NCBI GenBank assembly: GCA_039029395.1
Contig: JBCCGG010000039.1
Coordinates: 1-56,084, forward strand
Reading direction: 5' to 3'
DNA: 56,084 nucleotides
Source: JBCCGG01 sp039029395
GTDB lineage: Bacteria; Pseudomonadota; Alphaproteobacteria; Kiloniellales; JAKSDN01
Part shown: positions 1-8,990 of the stretch, in pieces
Numbering within the stretch: position 1 is the stretch's first letter
Layout of the letters: every line of letters begins with the position of its first letter
Position numbers and translations under genes: made by a program
The notes under the pieces: model-generated
What the model saw: only the letters and a program-made list of their open reading frames with translations
What the model was told of the DNA's origin: nothing
Database searches by the model: none

Positions 1-18
1 CCGTGATCTAACCAAGCT

Positions 19-816
19 TTAATCGAGCGCAAGTAGCGCCAGCGCAGCCTCGTGCACCTTGGGGTCGCCGGCCGCCAGGACCCGGCCCGTGGCGCCCTCC
101 AGGCCGAGCGTCTGACCGCGCCAGTCGGTCACCAGGCCGCCGGCACCGGTCACCACAGGGATCACCGCCATGTAGTCGTAGAGCCCCATGTCGGCCTCGA
201 TCACCAGGTCCATGAAGCCGCTGGCGAGCGCCCCGTAGTTGAAGCAGTCGCCGCCGTAGAGCGGGGTCTTGACCGCCTTTCGCACCCGCTCGAAGGCCGG
301 GAGCTCGTGATCCGAGAACATATGCGGCGAGGCTGCGGAGAGGGTCGCCTGGTCGAGCGTCGCGCAAGGCCGCGCGCGGACCTCTCGGTCGCCCTGGGCG
401 TCGCGGAACAGGGTCGGCTGGCCCGCCACGCCGACCCAGCGCTCGCCCAGGACCGGCATATCGATCACGCCCAGCACCGGCCGGCCCTCGTGCAGCAGGG
501 CGATCAGGCAGCCGAACATGGGGTTGCCGGTGATGAAGCGCTTGGTGCCGTCCAGCGGATCGATCACCCAGACGAATTCGGCCTCGGGGCGCTCGGGCCC
601 TTCCTCCTCGCCAATCACGCCATGGGTCGGATGGTGCTCGGCGACAAGGCGGCGAATTGCCCGCTCGGACTCCCGGTCGGCTCGGGTCACGGGGGTCGCG
701 TCGGCTTTATCCTCGATCGCGACGGGCTGGCGGAAGTAGCCACGCGCAATTTCGCCGGCGGCATCGGCCATGGCCCCGGCAAGCGCGGCCAAGGGCGCCA
801 GATCGGGCAGCGCCAT
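19..816 (-). CDS. hisN: Histidinol-phosphatase, inositol-monophosphatase family
   Basis: 265 aa, the usual length for the inositol monophosphatase superfamily. The metal-binding signature is complete: IGEEEG at residues 68-73, WVIDPLDGTKRF at about 83-94, and a C-terminal GAGG segment preceded by YDYMAVIP. The GDCFNYGALASG segment and the overall pattern match the HisN branch, which dephosphorylates L-histidinol phosphate in histidine biosynthesis in bacteria lacking the HAD-type HisB phosphatase. Assignment to histidinol phosphate rather than inositol phosphate is by family resemblance. It lies 21 nt downstream of the cytochrome c gene on the same strand and may be cotranscribed with it. The ATG at 816 follows no strong Shine-Dalgarno sequence. 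The gene ends 18 nt inside the window. Confidence 0.85.
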   Translation of the reverse strand: MALPDLAPLAALAGAMADAAGEIARGYFRQPVAIEDKADATPVTRADRESERAIRRLVAEHHPTHGVIGEEEGPERPEAEFVWVIDPLDGTKRFITGNPMFGCLIALLHEGRPVLGVIDMPVLGERWVGVAGQPTLFRDAQGDREVRARPCATLDQATLSAASPHMFSDHELPAFERVRKAVKTPLYGGDCFNYGALASGFMDLVIEADMGLYDYMAVIPVVTGAGGLVTDWRGQTLGLEGATGRVLAAGDPKVHEAALALLALD

Positions 817-837
817 CGCTCTGGCTCTTGTGGTCGG

Positions 838-1794
838 TTACTGCGGCAGGGGCGCCGGATCGCTGCTTAGGCTGCGCAGGTAGGCGATCAGGGCGGCGCG
901 CTGCTCGGGCTTCCTGATGCCGGCGAAGGTCATCTTGGTGCCCGGCGCGAAGCCCTTGGGGTTCTCCAGGAAGTGGCTCAGATTCTCGTAGGTCCAGGTC
1001 TCGCTAGACTTGTCCTTGAGCGCGTTGGAGAAGCTATAGCCCTCGCGCACGCCGATCTGGTGGTCCACGATGCCCCAGAGGTTGGGACCGACCTTGTTGG
1101 CGCCGCCGTCGGTGAAGGTGTGGCAGGCGGCGCACTTCTTGGCCTGCTTTTCGCCCGCAGCCACGTCGTCCTGGGCGATCAGCGCCAGGATCGAGTCGCC
1201 GGCTGGCGCAGCGGCTTCCGCCACCTCGCCGCCTTCGCCGCCCTCGGCGCCGGCGGCCTCCATCTCGACCGGCTCGGGCATGGGAGCCGGCGAATCGCTC
1301 AGTGTCCGCATGTAGGCGACCAGGGCGGCCCGCCTTTCGGGCTTGCTAATGCCATTGAAGGTCATCTTGGTGCCAGGCGCCCAGGCCTTGGGGTTGGCCA
1401 GGAAGCCGTCCAGGTTGTCGTAGTTCCACACCAGATCCGACCGCTCCTTAAGACCGTTGGAGTAGGAGAAGTTGGGATCGCTGGCGACCTCCTTGTCGAC
1501 GATGTTCCAGAGGTTGGGGCCGACCTTGTTGGCGCCGCCGTTGTCGAAGGTGTGGCAGGCGGTGCACTTCTTGAGCTCCTTCTCGCCAGTGGCCACGTCG
1601 GCGTCGATCATGAGGTTGGCGAAGGGAATGACCCCGGCCCCGCCGCCGTCGGGCTCGACCTCGATGGTCAGCGCCACCGGGTAGGCGTGCTCGTACATCT
1701 CCGAGGGGTTCATGATCTGGCGGGCGATGAAGCCGCTGGTCATGGCGATGATCGCGGCGAAGAGAACCGCGCCTGCGATCTTGTTCCACTCCAT
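838..1794 (-). CDS. cycM: Membrane-anchored CycM-type cytochrome c with two haem domains
   Basis: 318 aa. An N-terminal signal anchor (about residues 5-22) is followed by two homologous cytochrome c domains. The first has CTACH at 77-81 with probable Met ligand 144 in GTKMTF; the second has CAACH at 221-225 with Met 288 in GTKMTF. They are joined by an Ala/Glu/Gly-rich linker (about 175-200). Each domain resembles the single-haem, membrane-bound cytochrome c-552/CycM that carries electrons from the bc1 complex to cytochrome oxidase in alphaproteobacteria, so a respiratory role on the periplasmic face is likely. An upstream reading-frame extension exists, but the ATG at 1794 starts directly before the anchor and matches the family. 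It is divergent from kdsB-pheA, a frequent neighbourhood for cycM. The domain duplication is unusual. Confidence 0.85.
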   Translation of the reverse strand: MEWNKIAGAVLFAAIIAMTSGFIARQIMNPSEMYEHAYPVALTIEVEPDGGGAGVIPFANLMIDADVATGEKELKKCTACHTFDNGGANKVGPNLWNIVDKEVASDPNFSYSNGLKERSDLVWNYDNLDGFLANPKAWAPGTKMTFNGISKPERRAALVAYMRTLSDSPAPMPEPVEMEAAGAEGGEGGEVAEAAAPAGDSILALIAQDDVAAGEKQAKKCAACHTFTDGGANKVGPNLWGIVDHQIGVREGYSFSNALKDKSSETWTYENLSHFLENPKGFAPGTKMTFAGIRKPEQRAALIAYLRSLSSDPAPLPQ

Positions 1795-2014
1795 GGCGGA
1801 TATACCCTGGAGCGGCGAGAAAAGGCGGCAAATCGGGCCGACAAAGAAGAAGAACAGGCTCTTGATCAGCCCAAGCACACCTTTGGCGAAGTCTAGCATC
1901 CCCGCAGTCCTCGAATGTTCCCCCAAAGGCGCCCCCCGGGACGCCTGCAAATCCTTGGCAGACCTTAGCCTTCGCGCCCGGTAGGTTCAAGGGCGCGTGC
2001 AAGGTTAAAAGCGC

Positions 2015-2042
2015 TTGAGCCGGGGCGGCGCGCCACTATCCT
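2015..2042 (+). promoter_or_regulatory. Probable sigma-70 promoter of kdsB-pheA
   Basis: TTGAGC at 2015-2020 and TATCCT at 2037-2042 are separated by 16 nt, placing a start site about 28 nt before the kdsB ATG. Only the sequence match supports this. Confidence 0.4.
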
Positions 2043-2078
2043 AGCCGGCCCTGGGAACCGCAAGGGACCGGCTGATCC

Positions 2079-2852
2079 ATGAGCGCAGCCGCCTACCCGA
2101 TCGTGATCATTCCCGCGCGCCTGGCCTCCAGCCGGCTGCCGGACAAGCCGCTCGCCGAGATCGCCGGCCGGCCGATGATCGTGCAGGTCTGGCGCCGGGC
2201 TATGGAAGCCGCGGTCGGCCCGGTGCTGGTCGCCGCTGCCGAACCGGCGATCGCGGACGCCGTCACCGCAGAGGGTGGCCAGGCGGTACTGACCGACCCA
2301 GACCTGCCGTCGGGCACGGACCGCATTTGGGCGGCGCTCTGCCAGGTCGATCCCGAGGGGCGCCACGACGCCGTGATCAATCTTCAAGGTGACCTGCCGA
2401 CCCTGGCGCCGGCGCTGGTGCGCGCCGCGCTGGCGCCGCTCGCCGAGCCGGCCGTGGACATCGCCACCCTGGCGGCGGAGATCGCCGCGCCGGACGAGCG
2501 GTCCAACCCCAACGTGGTCAAGGTGGCGGCCGCGCTCTCCGCCCAGGACGAGGTCGCCCGGGCGCTCTACTTCAGCCGTGCGCCGATACCTTGGGCCGGC
2601 GCCGAAGACGCCTTGCCGCTCTACCACCACATCGGCATCTACGCCTTTCGCCGGGCCGCCCTGGCGCGCTTCGTAGCGCTTCCCCCGAGCCCCCTGGAAC
2701 GCCGCGAGAAGCTCGAGCAGCTGCGTGCCCTGGAAGCCGGCATGCGCATCGACGTGGCGCGCGTTGACACTGTTCCGCTCGGCGTCGATACTCCCGCCGA
2801 CCTCGCGAAGGCTCGGGAAATCCTGGGCCTCGGGGACTCCCAGTCGCCTTGA
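2079..2852 (+). CDS. kdsB: 3-deoxy-manno-octulosonate cytidylyltransferase
   Basis: 257 aa. The N-terminal nucleotide-binding motif IIPARLASSRLPDKPL (about residues 10-25) is diagnostic. The SGTDRIW and NLQGDLP segments (usually QGDEP in this family) and YYHHIGIYAFRR-like C-terminal part (here LYHHIGIYAFRR) are also present. The enzyme activates Kdo with CTP to CMP-Kdo in the cytoplasm for lipopolysaccharide inner-core synthesis, which implies a Gram-negative outer membrane with Kdo. The ATG at 2079 is preceded by CAAGGGA. It is followed after 22 nt by pheA on the same strand, a pairing common in alphaproteobacteria. Confidence 0.93.
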   Translation: MSAAAYPIVIIPARLASSRLPDKPLAEIAGRPMIVQVWRRAMEAAVGPVLVAAAEPAIADAVTAEGGQAVLTDPDLPSGTDRIWAALCQVDPEGRHDAVINLQGDLPTLAPALVRAALAPLAEPAVDIATLAAEIAAPDERSNPNVVKVAAALSAQDEVARALYFSRAPIPWAGAEDALPLYHHIGIYAFRRAALARFVALPPSPLERREKLEQLRALEAGMRIDVARVDTVPLGVDTPADLAKAREILGLGDSQSP

Positions 2853-2874
2853 AGACCAGAAAGAGAGACCGACG

Positions 2875-3738
2875 ATGGCGCCTGCCGCCAAGACCCAGAA
2901 TGTGATCGCCTTCCAGGGCGTGCCGGGCGCCAACTCCGACATGGCCTGCCGGGCCGCCCAGCCGGACATGGAAACCCTGCCGTGCGAATCCTTCGAGGAC
3001 ACCTTCGCGGCGGTAGCCAATGGCCGGGCCGCGCTGGGCATGATCCCGATCGAGAACTCCAGCGCCGGCCGGGTCGCCGACATCCACCACCTGCTGCCGG
3101 AATCGGGCCTGCACATCATCGGCGAGCACTTCCAGCGGGTGCGCCACCAGCTTCTGGCGCCCAAGGGCGCCACGATCGACGGTTTGAGCGTGGTGCACAG
3201 CCATGTTCAGGCGCTCTCCCAGTGCCGGGCCTTCCTGCGCAGCCATGGCCTCAGGTCCGAGGTCCACGCGGACACCGCCGGCGCCGCCGCCGAGGTCGCG
3301 GCCTCGGGCGATCCGAGCCGGGCGGCGATCGCCTCGGCCCTGGCCGCCGAGATCTACGACCTCGATACCCTGGTGACCGACATCGAGGACGCCGACCACA
3401 ACACGACCCGCTTCCTGATCATGGCGCGCGACCCGATCGACCCCGACCCGCGCGACCGCCGCACCATCACCTCCTTCGTGTTCCGGGTGCGATCGGTGCC
3501 GGCGGCGCTCTACAAGGCGCTGGGCGGCTTCGCCACCAACGGCATCAACATCTCGAAGCTGGAGAGCTACATCGTCGACGGCAGCTTCACGGTCGCCCAG
3601 TTCTACGCCGATATCGACGGTCACCCGGACCAGCGCCCGGTGCGCCTGGCCCTGGAGGAGCTCGGCTTCTTCTCCCGCGAGGTGCGAATTCTGGGGGTTT
3701 ATCCTGCGGCGAGCTTTCGCGGGCACGAGGGGTCGTGA
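2875..3738 (+). CDS. pheA: Prephenate dehydratase
   Basis: 287 aa monofunctional enzyme that converts prephenate to phenylpyruvate in phenylalanine synthesis. The catalytic domain opens with FQGVPGANSD and contains MIPIENSSAGRV and DADHNTTRFLIM (the conserved TRF motif). A C-terminal ACT domain (about 197-280) carries NGINISKLESY, the phenylalanine feedback-binding segment. No chorismate mutase domain is fused. The reading frame runs further upstream, but the ATG at 2875 has a good ribosome site (AAAGAGAG) and begins at the family's usual N terminus. A 24-nt piece of its 3' end recurs at 5331-5354 (see the repeat entry). Confidence 0.93.
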   Translation: MAPAAKTQNVIAFQGVPGANSDMACRAAQPDMETLPCESFEDTFAAVANGRAALGMIPIENSSAGRVADIHHLLPESGLHIIGEHFQRVRHQLLAPKGATIDGLSVVHSHVQALSQCRAFLRSHGLRSEVHADTAGAAAEVAASGDPSRAAIASALAAEIYDLDTLVTDIEDADHNTTRFLIMARDPIDPDPRDRRTITSFVFRVRSVPAALYKALGGFATNGINISKLESYIVDGSFTVAQFYADIDGHPDQRPVRLALEELGFFSREVRILGVYPAASFRGHEGS

Positions 3739-3950
3739 TCAGTCGGCAGCGTCCGCCAGACGCGGCGAAACAATGGGCTGAGTGGCCGCGATCTGCCAAA
3801 ATGTCAGCCGTCCGACCGTAAGTCACCGTGGCCGCGGCGGCAGGCTTGAGTCTTGCCGGCAGCGGACACGCAATTTACTTCGCAACGCCGCCTGGTGAGG
3901 GCACAATCGGGTGCCAATAGCGTGTCCTATGAACCGGCGTTGAAACAACA

Positions 3951-5297
3951 TTGATTTCTATCGCAAACATCGGTCGCGGATTGCTTTTCTTGTCGGCGGT
4001 CGCTTCGTGTGCAGCACCCGCCACGGGGAAACAGGATCCGCCGGCCATCAAATGGGACGAGAAGCTCGAGGTGGCGTCTGGCAACGGCTACCGGGGTCCA
4101 TGGCGCATGAATCGCTCGCTGTTCGACTACGTGGACGACCCAACCGTCGCGATCGATGAACAAGGCTCTATCTGGGTCGCTTGGGTTGACCAACCTAGGC
4201 AGGATATCTTCCTTCAAGTCTACGGGCCGGACGGCAAAAGGCGTTTCGACCAGCCAACCAACGTTTCAAAGAGCCCCCGAATCTTCTCCTGGCTTCCGCG
4301 CATGGTCATCGCGCCGAGCGATGCAGGGGATATCTATGTCCTCTGGCAGGAGATCGTGTTTTCTGGGGGCTCACACGGCGGCGAGATTTTCTTCGCGCGC
4401 TCGACCGATGGCGGAAGAACCATTGGCGTTCCGATCAATCTCTCGAACAGCATCGCCGGCGATGGCAAAGGGCGCCTCACGCCGCGCTATTGGCACAACG
4501 GGAGCCTGGATCTTGCCATCAGCCCTCAGGGCGATCTCTACGCCGCCTGGACAGAGTATGAAGGCCACTTGTGGGTTGCTCGGTCTAGGGACCGGGGCAA
4601 AAGCTTCTCCGATCCGCTGCTCGTTGCCGGCGGGCCCAATGCAAAGCCTTCCCGGGCTCCCACCCTGGCAATTAGCGCCGGTGGTGCCGTCCATCTCGCT
4701 TGGACGGTCGGGGAGCACAAGGCCGCCAACATTCAATTTGCGATGTCGGTCGATCGTGGCCAATCCTTCAGAGCGCCGCGAAGCGTCGTTGAAAGCGATG
4801 GGCATGCCGACGCCCCGAAGATTGCCGTGGACGGGCAGGGCCTCATTCATCTTGTTTATGCGGAAAGCCCCCTCGGGCCGTTTGACCGATATCACATTCG
4901 TTACGCGCCATTGAGCGCTGAAGGGCGTGCCCTAGAGGCGCCGAGGGAGATTTCAGGCCCGCTTCCGCTCCAGTCCCAGAGCGCCGGTTTTCCAAATCTC
5001 AGCTTAGACGGTGACAACAACATCTACGTCACCTGGGAGCTCTTCGCCAGCCGAAGGGGTTATCCAGAGGGCATGGGGCTTATCACTTCGAGCGACGGCG
5101 GCCAAACCTTTGGATCGCCCTCGATCATCCCGGGAAGCGCGGATCCGGCGCTCGGCGTTAACGGTAGTCAGCAGGGTTTGTTGATGAGGAAGCTCGCGGT
5201 TAGTGAGGCGGGTGCGATTGCCGTGGTCAACAGCACCTTCAAGAAGGATCAGGCGAGCCACATCTGGCTTATCCGCGGACAGGCGACCGCCCGGTGA
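3951..5297 (+). CDS. Lipoprotein with BNR/Asp-box beta-propeller (sialidase-like fold)
   Basis: 448 aa. The first 20 residues form a lipoprotein signal ending in VASC, a lipobox, so the mature protein is probably lipid-anchored. The rest contains repeated Asp-box motifs (STDGGRT, SRDRGKSF, SVDRGQSF, SSDGGQTF) and recurring AWxD/AWTE strands, typical of six-bladed sialidase-type propellers. I do not see the arginine triad needed to call a sialidase, so glycan binding or hydrolysis is only a possibility. No ATG is available at the N terminus: a stop lies at 3930 and TTG at 3951 is the first start codon. GC content is visibly lower than in pheA, pointing to transfer. The stop codon lies at the left edge of the scar at 5296-5354. 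Confidence 0.7.
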   Translation: MISIANIGRGLLFLSAVASCAAPATGKQDPPAIKWDEKLEVASGNGYRGPWRMNRSLFDYVDDPTVAIDEQGSIWVAWVDQPRQDIFLQVYGPDGKRRFDQPTNVSKSPRIFSWLPRMVIAPSDAGDIYVLWQEIVFSGGSHGGEIFFARSTDGGRTIGVPINLSNSIAGDGKGRLTPRYWHNGSLDLAISPQGDLYAAWTEYEGHLWVARSRDRGKSFSDPLLVAGGPNAKPSRAPTLAISAGGAVHLAWTVGEHKAANIQFAMSVDRGQSFRAPRSVVESDGHADAPKIAVDGQGLIHLVYAESPLGPFDRYHIRYAPLSAEGRALEAPREISGPLPLQSQSAGFPNLSLDGDNNIYVTWELFASRRGYPEGMGLITSSDGGQTFGSPSIIPGSADPALGVNGSQQGLLMRKLAVSEAGAIAVVNSTFKKDQASHIWLIRGQATAR

Positions 5298-5354
5298 TCA
5301 GGCGCCAGGCGATCGAATCCCGGCGCTGTTGGCCCTGGAAGAGCTCGGCTTCTC
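5296..5354. repeat. Scar holding copies of the nudC and pheA 3' ends
   Basis: Bases 5296-5326 match 9919-9949, inside the 3' end of nudC, with 2 differences in 31. Bases 5331-5354 match the 3' end of pheA (about 3649-3672) with one difference in the first 23. Both pieces keep their native orientation, but their order is swapped (nudC tail first, then pheA tail). This is what a tandem duplication of the pheA-nudC interval, or a circular intermediate, would leave behind. Confidence 0.75.
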
Positions 5355-5430
5355 ACATTTGGCAGTCGCCGCCGCCGAGGCCGGAACAGATGGTCCGAGT
5401 ACGGCCATTACCAGTCATCGCGAAGCCCAA

Positions 5431-6225
5431 CTAGGCTCGTGCTTGGGGCGGCATCACCTCCGAAGGGGCAAATCCCATTACTTTGCTGAAGGCGAATGTG
5501 AAGGCGCTCGGGCTATTGTAGCCGTGCTGATGCGCCACGCGAGATACAGGCTCGCCATGGGATAAGGCTTCGAGCGCATTTTGGAACCGCATGCGCTGGC
5601 GCCAACGGTTGAAGCTCATGCCCAGATCGCGCTCGAACAGGCGCGCCAGAGTGCGTGGCGACCCACCGGCAACCTCCGACCAGGCCTCCAGCGTGCGACG
5701 GTCGGCCGGGTTGGCCAGCAGCTGTGCGCAGACCCGTTGCAGCCGTGGGTCCGCGGGCAAGGGCACATTGATGGTCAGGGCCTCTGCGTGGCCGATCTCG
5801 ACCTCGATCAATGAGGCGATATGCGCAGCGCGGCTGCCCGGCGCGTAGTCCATCGCCTCTTCACTCAAGGCCAGGATCAGCTCGCGCAGCAGGTTGGAAA
5901 CGGAAATCACGGTGAGCGCTGGCGGCGCCATGTGGCGACCTTGGCTGTCGATGTAGAGCGTACGCATGTCCACATCGCCATGCATTCTGACGGCATGCCA
6001 CGTGCCCGCCGGAATGTAGACGGCGCTGTTGCGCGGTACGATCCAGGCATCGCGGTCGGTGCGCAGCCTCATGATCCCTTGCGAGGCGAACAACAACTGG
6101 TCGCGGGCGTGATGATGGAGAGGTATCTCCCAGCCATCGGTAAAGGCCTTCGACATGGCGCCGATGGCTTGTTGGAGGTTTTGGTAGTCTTCTGGATCGG
6201 TACTGCGTGCTGCGGTCTTTGCCAT
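5431..6225 (-). CDS. AraC-family regulator with N-terminal cupin
   Basis: 264 aa. An N-terminal cupin-type sensor (about 30-110, with PLHHHARDQ and YIPAGTWHAVRM) is followed by a two-HTH AraC/XylS domain (about 165-258). The latter contains SPRTLARLFERDLGMSF and a second helix pair, VSRVAHQHGYNSPSAFTFAFS. It is divergent from the MFS gene at 6339 with a 113-nt shared upstream region, so it very likely controls that transporter. A second, related AraC/MFS pair lies just downstream in opposite arrangement (7699-9773). The inducer is unknown. Confidence 0.9.
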   Translation of the reverse strand: MAKTAARSTDPEDYQNLQQAIGAMSKAFTDGWEIPLHHHARDQLLFASQGIMRLRTDRDAWIVPRNSAVYIPAGTWHAVRMHGDVDMRTLYIDSQGRHMAPPALTVISVSNLLRELILALSEEAMDYAPGSRAAHIASLIEVEIGHAEALTINVPLPADPRLQRVCAQLLANPADRRTLEAWSEVAGGSPRTLARLFERDLGMSFNRWRQRMRFQNALEALSHGEPVSRVAHQHGYNSPSAFTFAFSKVMGFAPSEVMPPQARA

Positions 6226-6338
6226 ACCAACGCCTCAACTCTATTGGCGGAAACTCGACGAAGTATGGCAGGACAGCGAGATTACGCCAATTGTAAATTT
6301 CGTTTCATAAAGCCCAATCGTGATGGAAGTCCAAGACC

Positions 6339-7601
6339 ATGAACCGCGACCGACTGTATTTTCTGCTCCTGAACATCGGCCATTTCATGGACCATCTTTT
6401 CACTTTGATTTTCGCCACCGTGGCCGCGTTGGTGCTCTATCGGGAATGGGGCGTTTCCTATGCAGAGCTGCTGGCCTATGCGACACCTGGCTTTTTTGCC
6501 TTTGGCGCTTTCGCACTGCCAGCCGGCTGGCTGGCCGACAAGTGGAGCCGAGACGGCATGATGTGTGTCTTCTTCATCGGCATTGGACTGGTGTCCATCG
6601 CCACGGGATTCTCCCAGACTCCGCTTCAAATCGGCATTGGGCTTTTCGCCATCGGTATGTTCGCCGCCATCTATCATCCCGTCGGGCTGGCCATCGTCAC
6701 CGCAAGATGGCGCGATACGGGAATGCGCATCGCCACAAATGGCGTGTGGGGGAATCTCGGGGTCGCCGCCGCCGCCTTGCTCACCGGCTACCTCATCGAC
6801 CACGCCGGATGGCGCATGGCGTTCATCCTGCCGGGCATCTTCTCTATCGCCGTTGGCTTCGCCTATATGACACTTCGCTGGGACGGCATTGGCGCTGAGC
6901 GAAAATCCGCCAAAGCGCAGGCGACCGTGGCGGCGCCGAAGCCATCGCCTGAATACAAGAAGCTGTTGATTCGCGTTTCCGCAATCATCTTTCTGACGAC
7001 AGCCGTCTCATCGATCATCTTTCAATCGACAACCTTCGCGTTGCCGAAAATCTTCGAGGAACGCCTTTCGGGACTTGCCACTCACATGGCGACTTGGGCC
7101 GACGGTCTCCTGACGGCTGGAAACACTGACGTGGCCACCATGATCGGCTCCTTGGCATTTATCGTCTTCGCCGTGGCGTCGGTTGCCCAATTGATCGTCG
7201 GTTCGATGCTCGACCGCTTTGGTCCGCGCCGCGTGTTCATGACCGTAGCGGTCATACAGCTGATATTCTTCTCGGCCATGCCGGGGCTGACGGACGGCCC
7301 GGCACTCGCCGTCGCGCTGGGCTTTATGCTCGGCGCTTTCGGACAAATCCCAATCAACGACTTTATGATCGGCAAGACCGCCTCTGGCCCCTACCGAGCC
7401 CGCATCTATGGTGTACGCTACGTTGTCAGCTTCACCGTGCTGGCGGCGACCCTGCCGCTTATCGGCTTCGTCTACCACAACTGGGGATTCGACACCCTGT
7501 TCCGCATTCTCGCTGCGGCGGCCCTGGTCATTCTTGCTGCCGTGACGATCTTGCCAAGAAAGCTTCCCACGCCTGAAGCAGCAGTGGCCGCGGCGGAGTA
7601 A
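6339..7601 (+). CDS. MFS transporter, fosmidomycin-resistance-like group
   Basis: 420 aa with about 12 predicted membrane segments. NIGHFMDHL at the N terminus and AAIYHPVGLAIV in segment 4 resemble the Fsr/drug-efflux branch of the major facilitator superfamily. LPAGWLADKWSRD is the loop 2-3 signature, and a second-half copy reads IVGSMLDRFGPR. An efflux role is the likely function; the substrate cannot be read from sequence. The ATG at 6339 is preceded by GGAAG. It is divergent from its probable AraC regulator and belongs to the lower-GC accessory block. Confidence 0.85.
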   Translation: MNRDRLYFLLLNIGHFMDHLFTLIFATVAALVLYREWGVSYAELLAYATPGFFAFGAFALPAGWLADKWSRDGMMCVFFIGIGLVSIATGFSQTPLQIGIGLFAIGMFAAIYHPVGLAIVTARWRDTGMRIATNGVWGNLGVAAAALLTGYLIDHAGWRMAFILPGIFSIAVGFAYMTLRWDGIGAERKSAKAQATVAAPKPSPEYKKLLIRVSAIIFLTTAVSSIIFQSTTFALPKIFEERLSGLATHMATWADGLLTAGNTDVATMIGSLAFIVFAVASVAQLIVGSMLDRFGPRRVFMTVAVIQLIFFSAMPGLTDGPALAVALGFMLGAFGQIPINDFMIGKTASGPYRARIYGVRYVVSFTVLAATLPLIGFVYHNWGFDTLFRILAAAALVILAAVTILPRKLPTPEAAVAAAE

Positions 7602-7698
7602 TACCAACTCACGGTGATAATGACCCATCGCATGGGCCCTAGCGGGAGACGTCCTATTGATGGGCTGAGCAAGCGAAACGAGCCGAAACGTCAGAATT

Positions 7699-8865
7699 CT
7701 ATTCGAAAGCCGCCGAGCGCCGGAAGTTCGTAACGAAGCCAAGCGCCGCTGCGCCGAGCGAAAGTGCGCCGGCAAGGGCGAACATATGCGGCCACGAGAA
7801 ACCCGCCGCGATGCCGGCGAGCAAAGCGCCAAGCGCCCCGATGCCATCCATGAGCACGAAGGCAAGACCCAGCGTCGACCCTTCGCTGTGGCCAGAGTGA
7901 TCGACCGCACCTGCAAGAATGGCGGCGCGGATCGCGTCCAACGCGGCGACCGCGACGATCATCGTTGCAATCATGACCCAGAGCGAAGGCTGGAAAACCA
8001 GCAGCGCGCTAGCGAGTGCCGCCGTGAGCGTGCCAAACAGCACGACAGGCCGGCGCCCGACGACGTCGGAGACCTTGCCGACCCAGGGCTGCGCCAGCGC
8101 GCCGACGATCAGCATGGTCGAGAATGCAATGCCGGCTGCCTCCGGCCCGAACCCGTGTCGGTCCGCGAGATAGAGCGGGATCATGCTGAGCAGCGCCATC
8201 AGTGCCATGTTGTAGAGGCAGATCATCACCACCATGCGCAGACCGTCGCCCTGGCGCCATAGGTTCAGGAGGCCGAGCAAGTCGCGCTTGCTGACCGGCC
8301 TTTTGTCGACACGCGGAACCCTCCGCGCCACCCAGAAGAAGCAGATGCCCATGATCGCGGCGGGAAGCGCCGAGACTGCCAGCGCTCCACGCCAATCGAC
8401 GTAGGCCAAAAGAACGCCGACGGCGAGCGGCGACAGCACCTCCGCCATCGACCCGCCGATGGCGTGAACGCCAAGCACGTGAGCGCGCCGACCCTTGATC
8501 TCGCGCGTCAGCACACCCGTGGCGATCGGGTGCCACGCCGCATCGCCCATGCCGGCGACCGCGAGCAGCAGCGCGAGGCTCCAGAATCCCGGCGCCATTG
8601 CGGCCAATAGATAACCGACGGCAACCCACCAGAAGGTGGCGACCAGCAGCCGCCCCCGGTTCGAAACGTGATCGGTGAGGATGCCGGCCGGCAGATAGGC
8701 GAGCGCGCCACCAAGGTTACAGATCGTGAACATCAGGCCAACTTCGGCAGGCGAAAGATCCATGGCGATGCCGACCGCCGGCACGATCAGCCACAGCGAG
8801 CAGACCGACCAGTCGTTGGCGAAATGGCCCAGAGAGAACCATGTCAGAAGGCTGCGGTTGTTCAT
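7699..8865 (-). CDS. MFS transporter, second AraC-linked copy
   Basis: 388 aa from the ATG at 8865, with 12 predicted membrane segments. Motifs are SLGHFANDWS at the N terminus, YLPAGILTDHVSNRGR in loop 2-3, GMGDAAWHPIATGVL in segment 4 and WVGKVSDVVGRRP in loop 8-9. It resembles the 6339-7601 transporter in type but is clearly diverged from it. The frame could extend to a GTG at 8922, which would add 19 residues without transporter character, so I prefer 8865. It is divergent from the AraC gene at 8991, which probably regulates it. The substrate is unknown. Confidence 0.85.
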   Translation of the reverse strand: MNNRSLLTWFSLGHFANDWSVCSLWLIVPAVGIAMDLSPAEVGLMFTICNLGGALAYLPAGILTDHVSNRGRLLVATFWWVAVGYLLAAMAPGFWSLALLLAVAGMGDAAWHPIATGVLTREIKGRRAHVLGVHAIGGSMAEVLSPLAVGVLLAYVDWRGALAVSALPAAIMGICFFWVARRVPRVDKRPVSKRDLLGLLNLWRQGDGLRMVVMICLYNMALMALLSMIPLYLADRHGFGPEAAGIAFSTMLIVGALAQPWVGKVSDVVGRRPVVLFGTLTAALASALLVFQPSLWVMIATMIVAVAALDAIRAAILAGAVDHSGHSEGSTLGLAFVLMDGIGALGALLAGIAAGFSWPHMFALAGALSLGAAALGFVTNFRRSAAFE

Positions 8866-8990
8866 GGCGGCGGCAAGCTCTGGTCCAGGAGCGCGGACAT
8901 CGCGCGCGAAGTGATTGCGCACCCTAGGATGGAATGGTATGTCTTTCAGTCGACACCAAGACTAATTGCATCTAGATATCGTCAAAACCA

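Noticed and set aside
1965..3726. Long minus-strand frames opposite kdsB and pheA
   Set aside because: They are mirror frames of high-GC genes, rich in Arg/Gly/Ala with no domain pattern, and kdsB and pheA are certain.
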